A stretch of DNA of 20,818 bases from Eubacterium sp. (lineage in GTDB: Bacteria; Bacillota; Clostridia; Lachnospirales; Lachnospiraceae), in the NCBI GenBank assembly GCA_022776205.1, contig JALFIK010000159.1, positions 1-20,818 of the forward strand, in the 5' to 3' direction. The notes under the pieces are model-generated. The model was not told where the DNA came from and searched no databases. It was given only the letters and a program-made list of their open reading frames with translations. A program made the position numbers and the translations under genes. Positions 13,386 through 20,818 of this stretch are shown here, one piece after another (position 1 is the first letter of the stretch; each line of letters starts with the position of its first letter).

Positions 13386-15116
13386 CTACATCATAGAGTC
13401 GAGTAACTCCTGAATGCTGTCGCCCATCTTCGCAGAAAGTTCCTGTGCATTCTCCAGGCTGGTTCCCTTAACGCCATAGTAGAATTTGATTTTCGGCTCT
13501 GTTCCGGAAGGGCGAACACATACCCATGCATCATCTTCCAGATCATAGTAGAGAACGTTGGATTCCGGAAGTCCGGTTTCTGTTTCTTCGCCGGTTTCCA
13601 GATTTTTGATCTTTCCTGTCTGGTAGTCTCTTGCGGAAAGGACTTTGTAGCCACCGATGGATGCCGGTGCCTCTTTACGAAGTGTTTCCAGAATAGAAGC
13701 AATCTTATTCAGTCCTTCGATTCCCTTCATGGTGACAGATTTGATGGAGTCTAAATAGTAGCCGTATTTTTCATAAAGATCAATCATGGCATCCCACATG
13801 GTCTTGCCCTGTGCTTTATAGTAGCAGGCTGCTTCACACAGTGCCATTGTGGCAACGATGGCATCTTTATCTCTCGCATGGGTTCCAATCAGACAGCCAT
13901 AGCTTTCTTCCAGGCCGAAAAGATAAGTACCTTTTCCGGTCTGCTCTTCTTTCAGTACTTCTCTGCCAATCCACTTAAATCCGGTGAGAACTTCGATAAA
14001 CTGTGCACCGTATGCTTTGGCGATGGCTGCAACCATGTTCGTCGTCACGATGGAAGAAATAACGGCACCGTCTTCCGGGATTCCTTCTTTGGCTGCGATC
14101 TGGCTTAAAGTATATTCACATAAAAGGCATCCGCTCATGTTACCGGTCAGTACATGATATTCTCCGTCCTTATCTTTTACATAGCAGCCAAGACGGTCTG
14201 CATCCGGATCGGTTGCGAGAATGAGGTCTGCGTTCTTTTCCTTACCAAGAGCAAGACCCAGTTCGAAAGCTTCCTTTGCTTCCGGATTCGGGTAGCTTAC
14301 TGTCGGGAAATTACCGTCAGGAAGTTCCTGTTCCGGTACAACGTAAACATTTTCAAATCCCAGTTCGTGAAGAAGCCTTCTTGCCGGGATGTTACCGGTG
14401 CCATGAAGAGGAGTGTAAACGATGGTGATGTCTTTTTGCATCTTATCGATTACATCCTGATTTTTCACCTGTTTTTTCAGTGCAGCTATGTATTTGTCGT
14501 CAATGTCAGCACCGATTACCTTATAAAGACCGGCTGCCTTTGCGTCGGATGCACTCATTGTCTTAACGGTGGAGAGATCCTCGATGGCGAGAACTTCCTT
14601 CGTAACACCGGCATCATGTGGAGGTGTGAACTGCGCACCGTCCTCCCAGTACACTTTATATCCGTTATATTCCGGCGGATTGTGGCTGGCGGTGATATTA
14701 ATTCCGGCAATACATCCCAGTTCACGGACCGCAAAAGAAAGCTCCGGTGTTGGCCTTAAGGATTCAAATTTGTAGGCGGTGATCCCGTTGGCAGCCAGAA
14801 CTCTGGCAGATTCATCGGCAAACTCCGGTGACATACGGCGGGAATCATAAGCGATGGCAACGCTGTTATGCTCACGGCCCTGTTTCAGAATATAGTTTGC
14901 AAGTCCCTGTGTGGCACGACGGACAACGTAGATATTCATGCGGTTAATTCCCGCACCAAGAATGCCTCTTAAACCGGCAGTACCAAATGCCAGATTGGTG
15001 TAGAATCTTTCCTTGATTTCATTTTCATCGTCCTTGATCGCGCGAAGCTCTTCTTTCGTCGCTTCATCAAAGTATGGATTGGATAACCATTCGTTATAAA
15101 CATCCATATACCCCAT
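13386..15116 (-). CDS. pgcA: Phosphoglucomutase / phosphomannomutase (alpha-D-phosphohexomutase)
   Basis: The enzyme interconverts glucose 1-phosphate and glucose 6-phosphate (possibly also mannose phosphates), linking glycolysis to UDP-glucose and cell-wall sugar supply. All four active-site loops of the superfamily are present in the 576 residues: phosphoserine Ser144 in TASHNPPEYNGYK, the metal loop DPDADRLG (303-310), the sugar-binding GFKWIG and EESYG (379-384, 403-407), and the phosphate-binding RPSGTEPK (535-542). The length and order fit the PgcA-type enzyme of Gram-positive bacteria. ATG 15116 has an AGGAGGA site seven bases upstream; an in-frame ATG three codons in is an alternative. 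The gene is convergent with proS and divergent from the prolyl isomerase gene. The symbol is by similarity to Bacillus; the sugar specificity is not proven. Confidence 0.93.
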   Translation of the reverse strand: MGYMDVYNEWLSNPYFDEATKEELRAIKDDENEIKERFYTNLAFGTAGLRGILGAGINRMNIYVVRRATQGLANYILKQGREHNSVAIAYDSRRMSPEFADESARVLAANGITAYKFESLRPTPELSFAVRELGCIAGINITASHNPPEYNGYKVYWEDGAQFTPPHDAGVTKEVLAIEDLSTVKTMSASDAKAAGLYKVIGADIDDKYIAALKKQVKNQDVIDKMQKDITIVYTPLHGTGNIPARRLLHELGFENVYVVPEQELPDGNFPTVSYPNPEAKEAFELGLALGKEKNADLILATDPDADRLGCYVKDKDGEYHVLTGNMSGCLLCEYTLSQIAAKEGIPEDGAVISSIVTTNMVAAIAKAYGAQFIEVLTGFKWIGREVLKEEQTGKGTYLFGLEESYGCLIGTHARDKDAIVATMALCEAACYYKAQGKTMWDAMIDLYEKYGYYLDSIKSVTMKGIEGLNKIASILETLRKEAPASIGGYKVLSARDYQTGKIKNLETGEETETGLPESNVLYYDLEDDAWVCVRPSGTEPKIKFYYGVKGTSLENAQELSAKMGDSIQELLDSMM

Positions 15117-15157
15117 AAGTTAGTCCTCCTGTAATATTATATTGATTTTTTGCCCGG

Positions 15158-15188
15158 GACGGTCACCGTCTCGTATGTAAATATTATA
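15158..15188 (-). promoter_or_regulatory. pgm promoter with adjacent perfect palindrome
   Basis: On the minus strand TATAAT (15188-15183) is a perfect -10; the -35 position (TTTTAT) is poor. The start is predicted near 15176. Just downstream, about +6 to +18, lies the perfect inverted repeat GACGGT-C-ACCGTC (15170-15158), then CCCGGG. A 13-base GC-rich palindrome in AT-rich surroundings looks like an operator. Confidence 0.48.
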
Positions 15189-15220
15189 CATGATTTCCGG
15201 CAAAAATAAAAGGATTAGAC

Positions 15221-15249
15221 TTTATAAATTTAACATTTTATTGTATGAT
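15221..15249 (+). promoter_or_regulatory. Promoter of the prolyl isomerase gene
   Basis: TTTATA (15221-15226), a 17-base spacer and TATGAT (15244-15249) make a moderate promoter with a start near 15256. It is divergent from the pgm promoter 33 bases away. The leader is about 58 bases. Confidence 0.45.
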
Positions 15250-15313
15250 AGGTAAGGTAACAGAGAATAAATATAGAAAAGGAGAGGTTTTGTAAATAAA
15301 ACCGGAAAAGAAA

Positions 15314-16063
15314 ATGTCGGAAAAAATTATTGCCGTTGCGGCAGGAAAAGAAATCACAGAAACAGAATTTAATGAATTTATCAGCCATCTGGCACCGGAG
15401 CAGCAGAATTATGCGGGAACACCGGAAGGAAGGAAACAGGCACTGACACAGTATTGTAATTATTTCTTATTTGAAAAGCTCGGAGAAGAAAAGAAATACG
15501 ATGAGGAAGAGAGCTTTTTAAAAATCATGGATAATGTGAAAAGAGAGGTGTTAAGCCAGTATGCACTGACCAGGGAACTAAGCGATATTGTTGCCACAAG
15601 GGAAGAATGTAAAAGTTACTTTGATAAAAACAAAACCATGTTCCAGAAGGATGCAAAGGCACATGCAAAGCACATTCTTACAGAGACGGAAGAAGAAAGC
15701 CTTAAGGCTTTAAAAGAAATCGAAAGTGGAGAGAAGACCTTTGAGGATGCAGCAAAGGAATATTCCGCCTGTCCGTCCAAGGTCAGAGGAGGAGATCTGG
15801 GGACCTTTGGGAGAGGACAGATGGTGAAAGAATTTGATGAGGCAGTATTTAACGCAGAAATTGGAAAGCTCATCGGGCCGGTAAAGACGGATTTTGGTTA
15901 TCATCTGATTTGTGTGGAGGAACTTTCCGGAGAGGGACAGGCATCCTTTGAGGAAGTGCTTCCACAGATCATGCAGCAGCTTTCCGCAGAAAAACAGAAT
16001 AAACGATATATGGAACTGAGAACCAGCCTGGCAGAAAAATATGGTCTGGAATTCAAAGAGTAA
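15314..16063 (+). CDS. Parvulin-type peptidyl-prolyl cis-trans isomerase, no signal peptide
   Basis: This 249-residue foldase-like protein resembles the PrsA/SurA layout. An N-terminal helical chaperone-like region (1-112) is followed by a parvulin (rotamase) domain (about 115-203) with AHAKHILTET, FEDAAKEYS, the GGDLGTFGRGQMVKEFDEAVF block (given in part, 159-179) and VKTDFGYHLICVEEL. A charged helical tail follows. Unlike PrsA there is no signal peptide or lipobox: the protein opens MSEKIIAVAAGKEI, so it should be cytosolic. The start is odd. A strong AAGGAGAGG site (15279-15287) lies 26 bases before the ATG and is followed by an in-frame TTG-TAA, while only weak GGAAAAG stands directly before ATG 15314. 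The aldolase gene follows after 108 bases with no terminator, so they may share a transcript. Confidence 0.85.
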   Translation: MSEKIIAVAAGKEITETEFNEFISHLAPEQQNYAGTPEGRKQALTQYCNYFLFEKLGEEKKYDEEESFLKIMDNVKREVLSQYALTRELSDIVATREECKSYFDKNKTMFQKDAKAHAKHILTETEEESLKALKEIESGEKTFEDAAKEYSACPSKVRGGDLGTFGRGQMVKEFDEAVFNAEIGKLIGPVKTDFGYHLICVEELSGEGQASFEEVLPQIMQQLSAEKQNKRYMELRTSLAEKYGLEFKE

Positions 16064-16071
16064 ATTTTATC

Positions 16072-16100
16072 TTTATTTTTTTACAGACAGGAGTTATAAT
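16072..16100 (+). promoter_or_regulatory. Possible promoter before the aldolase gene
   Basis: A perfect TATAAT (16095-16100) is preceded at 17 bases by a poor TTTATT (16072-16077). A better TTTACA (16080-16085) is too close to pair with it. The expected leader carries a small hairpin, CGATG (16120-16124) with CATCG (16133-16137). The aldolase could also be read from upstream. Confidence 0.35.
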
Positions 16101-16171
16101 AACAATGTATAACTTAGGGCGATGCAACCATACATCGATAAACTATTTAATATATGGAGGTTAAGATTATT

Positions 16172-17041
16172 ATGGCATTAGTATCAGCAAAGGAAATGCT
16201 GCAGAAAGCAAAAGCAGGACACTATGCAGTAGGAGCTTTTAACATTAATAACCTTGAGTGGACAAGAGCAATCCTGGAAACAGCACAGGAGTGTAAATCT
16301 CCGGTTATTCTGGGCGTATCCGAAGGTGCGGGCAAATATATGGCAGGATTCAAGACCGTCGTAGGTATGGTAAACGGTATGTTAGAAGAGTTAAATATTA
16401 CAGTCCCGGTTGCTCTTCATCTTGATCATGGTTCATACGAGGGAGCAAAAAAATGTATTGAAGCCGGATTTTCCAGCATCATGTTCGACGGCTCCCATTT
16501 TTCCATTGAGGAAAATATTGAAAAGACAAAAGAATTAGTTGCAATCTGTAATGAAAAGGGAATGTCCATCGAGGCAGAGGTCGGCTCCATCGGCGGCGAG
16601 GAAGACGGTGTGATCGGAATGGGCGAATGCGCAGATCCGAAGGAATGTAAGGCAATCGCTGACCTTGGTGTTTCCATGCTGGCAGCGGGTATTGGTAATA
16701 TTCATGGAAAATATCCGGAAAACTGGCCTGGATTACGGTTCGATGTTCTGGATGACATTCAGAAGTTAACAGGGGATATGCCACTTGTATTACATGGTGG
16801 TACAGGAATTCCGGAAGATATGATTAAGAAGGCAATCTCTCTCGGGGTTTCCAAGATCAACGTTAACACAGAGTGTCAGTTAGTATTTGCGGCAGCAACA
16901 CGTAAGTACATCGAAGAAGGAAAGGATCTGGAAGGCAAGGGATTTGACCCTCGTAAAATTCTTGCTCCTGGTACTGCAGCAATCAAAGACATGGTAAAAC
17001 AGAAGATGGAGATTTTTGGTTCCATCGGAAAAGCAGAATAG
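16172..17041 (+). CDS. fba: Class II fructose-1,6-bisphosphate aldolase
   Basis: The enzyme is the zinc-dependent aldolase that splits fructose 1,6-bisphosphate into dihydroxyacetone phosphate and glyceraldehyde 3-phosphate in glycolysis. The protein is 289 residues from ATG 16172. Zinc ligands are recognisable as His86 in HLDHGS, Glu134 in SIEAEVGSIGG, His178 in GNIHGKYP and His208 in LHGGTGIP; Asp85 is the catalytic acid. The phosphate-binding KINVNTE segment is near residue 230. An in-frame ATG at 16154 is rejected because it overlaps the ribosome site GGAGG (16156-16160). The family's usual start MALVSAKEML matches the chosen site. Related tagatose-bisphosphate aldolases are similar, but the overall sequence reads as housekeeping Fba. 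The gene ends in a very strong terminator. Confidence 0.95.
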   Translation: MALVSAKEMLQKAKAGHYAVGAFNINNLEWTRAILETAQECKSPVILGVSEGAGKYMAGFKTVVGMVNGMLEELNITVPVALHLDHGSYEGAKKCIEAGFSSIMFDGSHFSIEENIEKTKELVAICNEKGMSIEAEVGSIGGEEDGVIGMGECADPKECKAIADLGVSMLAAGIGNIHGKYPENWPGLRFDVLDDIQKLTGDMPLVLHGGTGIPEDMIKKAISLGVSKINVNTECQLVFAAATRKYIEEGKDLEGKGFDPRKILAPGTAAIKDMVKQKMEIFGSIGKAE

Positions 17042-17060
17042 ATTTTGTTGAATATGTTGG

Positions 17061-17096
17061 AAAAAAGCCCCGCACCATTGGTGCGGGGCTTTTTTT
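17061..17096. terminator. Bidirectional terminator between fba and the hydrogenase gene
   Basis: GCCCCGCACC (17067-17076) pairs perfectly with GGTGCGGGGC (17080-17089) around a 3-base loop. Six As stand on the left and seven Ts on the right (17090-17096). It works rightward for fba and, through the A run, leftward for the hydrogenase transcript ending at 17132. Confidence 0.93.
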
Positions 17097-17131
17097 ATGA
17101 AATAGGAAAGTCTGAAAACTTTCCAATTCTT

Positions 17132-18886
17132 TTATTTTTTTAATTTTGGCGATAACGGCATATCCCAGGCTTCATGATTCGTATGCAATAATTTTTCTGC
17201 CATGCGGGAAAGGGGTTTTTCCAGATATTCATCGTAAGTTTTTTGTATGTCCGGATTTTCATGAGAGAAACGTATCTCACTTTGTGAATCCAGATAGTAA
17301 AGATTTTTAGAACGAATCGGAGCCATTTCCTGTCCTTCGTGGATTGGCTGTCCGCCGCCTCCGACACATCCTCCCGGGCAGGCCATCACTTCAACAAAGT
17401 GATAGAAGACTTCCCCTTTTCTTACGGCCTCAATCAGTCGTCTGGTATTGCCAAGACCACTTACAACGGCAACTTTAACAGCAGTTCCATTAATGTCGAT
17501 GGTTGCCTCACGCCAGCCTTCGTTCCCGCGCACACCATAAAAAGCATCCGGGTCCGGGTTTTCTCCGGTGGCAAGGTAGTAGCAGGTTCGCAGGGCTGCT
17601 TCCATGACACCTCCTGTGGCACCAAAAATAACGGCGGCTCCGGTCCCCTCACCGCAAGGAGAGTCAAACTGGTCTTCCGGAAGGCCGTATACATCAATGT
17701 TTAAGGAACGCAGGTAGTTGACAAATTCTCTTGTGGTCAGAACCACATCCACATCCGGTCCTGTCCCCGTGCTGTCCATGGTCGGCAGGGCACATTCTGC
17801 TTTTTTTGCAATACAAGGCATGATGGAAACGCTGAAAATATTATCCGGATCTTCGTGAATTTTGTCGGCAAAATAATTTTTAATTATGGCACCCTGCATC
17901 TGCTGCGGAGATTTTGAAGTGGAAAGGCAGTCAACCATATCCGGATACTGGGATTTTAAGAAACGAACCCAGCCCGGACAGCAGGAGGTGAACATTGGCC
18001 ACTGATAATCTTCTTTATGATTTAAACGTTCCAGAAGTTCGCTGGCTTCCTCCATGATCGTAAGGTCTGCTCCGTAGGTAGTATCAAATACATAGTCAAA
18101 TCCCATGAGACGGAGTGCACCGGCAAGACGTTCCGGTGAGGCAAATTTACGGGAAAGACGGAAGGTTTCCGCCCATGCCGTACGCACGGCCGGAGCAACC
18201 TGGACAACCGTCGTTTTTCTGTGGGTATTTAAAATGCCGTTCTGGGAGAACACCGGACGTTTGTCATCACGGCTTGTAAGTGCGGCAACCGGACAGTGGG
18301 TGACACATTGTCCGCAAAGGGAACAGTCTGCCTCCTCGATACTTCTTCCATGGGAAACATTAACGGTGGTACGGGATCCGGTTTTTGCAATATCCCATAC
18401 TTTCAGAGACTGTACCTTATCACAGATCTGGATACAGCGCATACATTTGATACATTTACTTTCATCCCGGATCAGAGGGAAGTTTTTTGGCCAGGTATCG
18501 TGGCTGATATGCTGTTTGTAAGTACCGATACCAAATTCCAGCTCGTTGGCGATTTTCTGGAGCTGGCAGTTTCCGCTTCGCACGCAGGTTGGGCAAAAGC
18601 AGTTGTGCTGGGAAAGAATCATTTTAATGTTGATTCGTCTTGCATCACGGACCTTAGGGGAGTTCGTGTAAACTTCCATTCCTTCTTTGACCTTATGGTT
18701 GCAGGAGGTGACGAGACGATCAATGCCCTTTACCTCGACAACGCAGACACGGCAGGCACCGATTTCATTAATATCTTTTAAATAGCAGAGGGTCGGAACG
18801 ATCATTTTTGCCTCTCTGCAGGCTTCTAAAATTGTTGTTCCCTCCTCCACGGTAATTGGGACATCATTGATTTTTATGTTTACCAT
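17132..18886 (-). CDS. hydA: [FeFe] hydrogenase, multi-cluster (HndD/CpI-like)
   Basis: This 584-residue cytosolic hydrogenase reduces protons or oxidises H2. Domains in order: a plant-type [2Fe-2S] ferredoxin with Cys34, Cys45, Cys48, Cys62; a His-ligated [4Fe-4S] site with His94, Cys98, Cys101, Cys107; two [4Fe-4S] ferredoxin motifs (Cys145/148/151/155 and Cys188/191/194/198); then the H-cluster domain. Its three signatures are intact: TSCCPGW (300-306), MPCIAKKAEC (356-365) and MACPGGCVGGGGQP (501-514), giving cluster ligands Cys303, Cys358, Cys503, Cys507 and proton-transfer Cys302. It should therefore be active. A C-terminal small-subunit-like segment follows (about 515-584). Its ATG overlaps the stop of the upstream flavoprotein gene by seven bases (ATGGTAA), and its ribosome site AAAGGAGGT (18906-18898) lies inside that gene. 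Maturases HydE/F/G are not in the window. Confidence 0.95.
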   Translation of the reverse strand: MVNIKINDVPITVEEGTTILEACREAKMIVPTLCYLKDINEIGACRVCVVEVKGIDRLVTSCNHKVKEGMEVYTNSPKVRDARRINIKMILSQHNCFCPTCVRSGNCQLQKIANELEFGIGTYKQHISHDTWPKNFPLIRDESKCIKCMRCIQICDKVQSLKVWDIAKTGSRTTVNVSHGRSIEEADCSLCGQCVTHCPVAALTSRDDKRPVFSQNGILNTHRKTTVVQVAPAVRTAWAETFRLSRKFASPERLAGALRLMGFDYVFDTTYGADLTIMEEASELLERLNHKEDYQWPMFTSCCPGWVRFLKSQYPDMVDCLSTSKSPQQMQGAIIKNYFADKIHEDPDNIFSVSIMPCIAKKAECALPTMDSTGTGPDVDVVLTTREFVNYLRSLNIDVYGLPEDQFDSPCGEGTGAAVIFGATGGVMEAALRTCYYLATGENPDPDAFYGVRGNEGWREATIDINGTAVKVAVVSGLGNTRRLIEAVRKGEVFYHFVEVMACPGGCVGGGGQPIHEGQEMAPIRSKNLYYLDSQSEIRFSHENPDIQKTYDEYLEKPLSRMAEKLLHTNHEAWDMPLSPKLKK

Positions 18887-20721
18887 TCTTCGATTCGACC
18901 TCCTTTAAATACTCCGTAGCCAAAACGGTCACAGCGCAGACAGCGGTGGGCTTCCTGACAGGCCTCTTTGCAGGTCATTCCGTTTTCAACAATTTCAAAA
19001 TCTTCTTTTCGTTCGGTAGGATTTCTCTCCATCATGGTTACACGGCCGCAAGGAGTTTTATTTTCAATGCGAGGATCCGGTACCTCCACTTCACTTTCAA
19101 TTTTATGATTAAAGCCCAGATAGTTATCAATATTGGCTGCTGCAACTTTTCCGGCTGCAATGGCACGGATGACGGTTGCCGGCCCTGTGACGCAGTCGCC
19201 ACCGGCAAATACACCTTTTTTGCCCGGAATCGAGCTGTCCTGATTTGCCTGCATCCGTCCTCTTTTTGCAGGAATTCCAGCTTGTTCAAACGGTTCGGAG
19301 ACGATATCCTGGCCGATGGCAACGATGACCACATCACAGGGGATGTGGATCGGAGTTCTTCCTGAGTCGGCCGGGGACGGGCGCCCGCGGCTGATCAGAC
19401 CAATGATCTTCGGATCAGCAATCATGGCCACGACTTCATTATTCTCGTTGACTTCGATGGCCTGCGGTGCGTGAAGTTCAAGAATTTCCGCACCCTCTGC
19501 AATGGCAGATTCGATTTCATCCATAAGAGCAGTCATATCTGCTTTTCTTCTCCGGTACAAAACACTGACATTCTTCGCACCGAGACGGATGGCGGAGCGG
19601 GTCGCATCCATTGCAACATTGCCACCGCCGACAACAATGACATTCTTGTCGGTGAAATTCGGAGGATTGCCATCGCCGATATCCCGGAGCATGGAAATGG
19701 CAGAAATCACTCCCTTGGCATCTTCACCCGGAATGCCCAGTTTTTTGTCTGTGTGGGCTCCGATTGCCACATAGACGGCATCATAATTGCCCTCCAGCAT
19801 CTTGAAGGAGATTTCGTGGTCTCCGTTTCCGATACAGGTATTCAGTTTGACTTCTACGCCGGTGGCAAGAATGTTATCGATATCCTCTGCCAGACGTTCT
19901 TTTGGAAGCCGGTAGTTTGGAATGCCATAATAGAGCATGCCGCCCAGTTCCTTTCTCTGCTCAAAAATGGTACACTGGTGTCCCATCTGCTGCAGATAAT
20001 AAGCGGCACTCAGACCGGAAGGCCCGCCTCCGATGATGGCAACCTTCTTGCCTGTTGGCTCACAGCATTCCGGTGGTGCAACGATACCGGAATGGTCTGC
20101 GGCATAGCGCTTCAAACCGCGGATATTGATGGCATCATCCACGAAGTTACGACGGCATTTTGTCTCACAGGGATGTTCACAGACAAGAGCACAGGATGTG
20201 ACAAAAGGATTGTCTTTACGAATCAGTCTTACGGCATCTGCGTATCTTCCCTCAGCGATGAGGGATATGTAACCGGGAACATCCACACCGGCAGGACAAA
20301 GAGCCACGCACGGTACGGGCTGTTCGAGATGACAGGAACAATGTCCGCTTGTGATGTGTTCGATGAAATCATCCCGGAAACCTTCCAGACCCTTAAGGAC
20401 CATCCGGCCGGCTTCGTATCCGATGGCACAGTCGGAACTGTCATAAATTACCTTGGCGGTCCGTTCAATCAAATCCAGAGTATCCAGAGTGGCATTGCCA
20501 TCCAGAACATCTTCCAGCATATCTTCCAAAATTCCAAGCCCGATTCGACACGGGACACATTTTCCACAAGTCTGTGCATGAAAAAGTTTCAAAAAAGATG
20601 CGGTCATATCAACGGGACATAGTCCGGGAGGGCTGGCGATGATACGGCGTTCCAGGTCCTGATACAGGCTGTCGACTACCTGCTGTGCCTGGCTTTTCTC
20701 TCTGACTTCAAGTCTACTCAT
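18880..20721 (-). CDS. Fused NuoF-tail / GltD-like FAD-NAD(P)H oxidoreductase, hydrogenase partner
   Basis: The 613-residue protein joins two modules. Residues 1-125 resemble only the C-terminal iron-sulfur part of NuoF/HydB: CGKCVPCRIG with Cys52, Cys55, Cys58 and a distant Cys98 for one [4Fe-4S]. The NuoF FMN/NADH domain is absent. Residues 128-540 are like GltD/NfnB: an N-terminal Cys-rich domain (Cys138, Cys142, Cys177, Cys181, Cys185, Cys189), FAD site VAIIGGGPSGLSAA (227-240), NAD(P) site VIVVGGGNVAMDATRSA (361-377) with an RRRKADM stretch that favours NADPH, and closing GGDCVTGPATVIRA. The tail adds Cys584, Cys588, Cys594, Cys597. ATG 20721 is chosen for its GGAGG site; two earlier in-frame ATGs lack one. 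It probably passes electrons between NAD(P)H and the hydrogenase encoded next. Confidence 0.85.
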   Translation of the reverse strand: MSRLEVREKSQAQQVVDSLYQDLERRIIASPPGLCPVDMTASFLKLFHAQTCGKCVPCRIGLGILEDMLEDVLDGNATLDTLDLIERTAKVIYDSSDCAIGYEAGRMVLKGLEGFRDDFIEHITSGHCSCHLEQPVPCVALCPAGVDVPGYISLIAEGRYADAVRLIRKDNPFVTSCALVCEHPCETKCRRNFVDDAINIRGLKRYAADHSGIVAPPECCEPTGKKVAIIGGGPSGLSAAYYLQQMGHQCTIFEQRKELGGMLYYGIPNYRLPKERLAEDIDNILATGVEVKLNTCIGNGDHEISFKMLEGNYDAVYVAIGAHTDKKLGIPGEDAKGVISAISMLRDIGDGNPPNFTDKNVIVVGGGNVAMDATRSAIRLGAKNVSVLYRRRKADMTALMDEIESAIAEGAEILELHAPQAIEVNENNEVVAMIADPKIIGLISRGRPSPADSGRTPIHIPCDVVIVAIGQDIVSEPFEQAGIPAKRGRMQANQDSSIPGKKGVFAGGDCVTGPATVIRAIAAGKVAAANIDNYLGFNHKIESEVEVPDPRIENKTPCGRVTMMERNPTERKEDFEIVENGMTCKEACQEAHRCLRCDRFGYGVFKGGRIEEW

Positions 20722-20782
20722 AATTTCCTCCATTCTGATCCAAAATAGTTTCACGGTTATAGTTGAATTGCCTAATGATGGG

Positions 20783-20811
20783 ATTATATCATATAAGAAA
20801 TTTTTTGAAAA
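20783..20811 (-). promoter_or_regulatory. Promoter of the hydrogenase operon
   Basis: On the minus strand TGATATAAT is a perfect extended -10 (TATAAT at 20788-20783). With a 17-base spacer the -35 is TTTTCA (20811-20806), a four-of-six match. The predicted start near 20776 leaves a leader of about 55 bases. No terminator or second promoter is apparent between the two hydrogenase-operon genes. Confidence 0.6.
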
Positions 20812-20818
20812 GAGATAA

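Noticed and set aside
14154..14759. Rightward open frame of 201 codons opposite pgm
   Set aside because: It is a shadow of the pgm coding strand, without a ribosome site or recognisable protein features.
19471..20622. Long rightward open frame (383 codons) opposite the GltD-like gene
   Set aside because: It lies wholly inside a clearly conserved coding region on the other strand, has no ribosome site, and its translation shows no recognisable domain.
1..20818. CRISPR arrays, insertion sequences, phage genes, tRNA or rRNA genes
   Set aside because: No regularly spaced repeats, transposase-like proteins, terminal inverted repeats or tRNA-like cloverleaf segments were seen. All long frames are metabolic or housekeeping genes.

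Overview
The window looks like the chromosome of a Gram-positive anaerobe of the class Clostridia, plausibly Lachnospiraceae. The evidence is a murA-type cell-wall gene, a type-3 (eukaryote/archaeal-like) ProRS, strong AGGAGG ribosome sites, TTGACA/TATAAT promoters with extended -10 elements, a [FeFe] hydrogenase, a PanG-type ketopantoate reductase and class II aldolase. Almost everything is core metabolism. I see no phage, transposon, CRISPR array, tRNA or rRNA, and no obvious base-composition break.

Layout. Positions 1-90 hold the start of a leftward gene that runs off the window. Then, rightward: a fruK-like 1-phosphofructokinase (155-1060), a HIT protein (1315-1728), a flavin reductase-like protein (1794-2375), murA and metK as a pair (2630-5146), and a five-gene vitamin B5/CoA operon panG-panB-panC-panD-coaBC (5430-9649). 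After a terminator comes a 408-base gap with a promoter and a potentially structured leader. It leads into an orphan OmpR-type response regulator that overlaps a RluA-type pseudouridine synthase (10122-11551). proS follows (11690-13126). A leftward phosphoglucomutase (13386-15116) faces proS and is divergent from a signal-less parvulin-type prolyl isomerase (15314-16063), which is followed by class II fructose-bisphosphate aldolase (16172-17041). The last 3.6 kb is a leftward two-gene unit: a fused NuoF-tail/GltD-like flavoprotein (18880-20721), then an [FeFe] hydrogenase (17132-18886).

How the genes work together. The pan/coa operon encodes all steps from 2-ketoisovalerate and aspartate to 4'-phosphopantetheine except pantothenate kinase. 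Its first gene supplies the reductase step in place of PanE. fruK, pgm and fba are sugar-phosphate genes in separate transcription units. The hydrogenase pair probably couples NAD(P)H and/or ferredoxin oxidation to H2 turnover.

The least explained parts are non-coding: the leader before the response regulator, a consensus promoter that runs directly into a terminator-like hairpin before the HIT gene, a 12-bp hairpin in the proS leader, and several palindromic or directly repeated operator-like sites at promoters. All helices and promoters were found by eye, without folding software or database searches.
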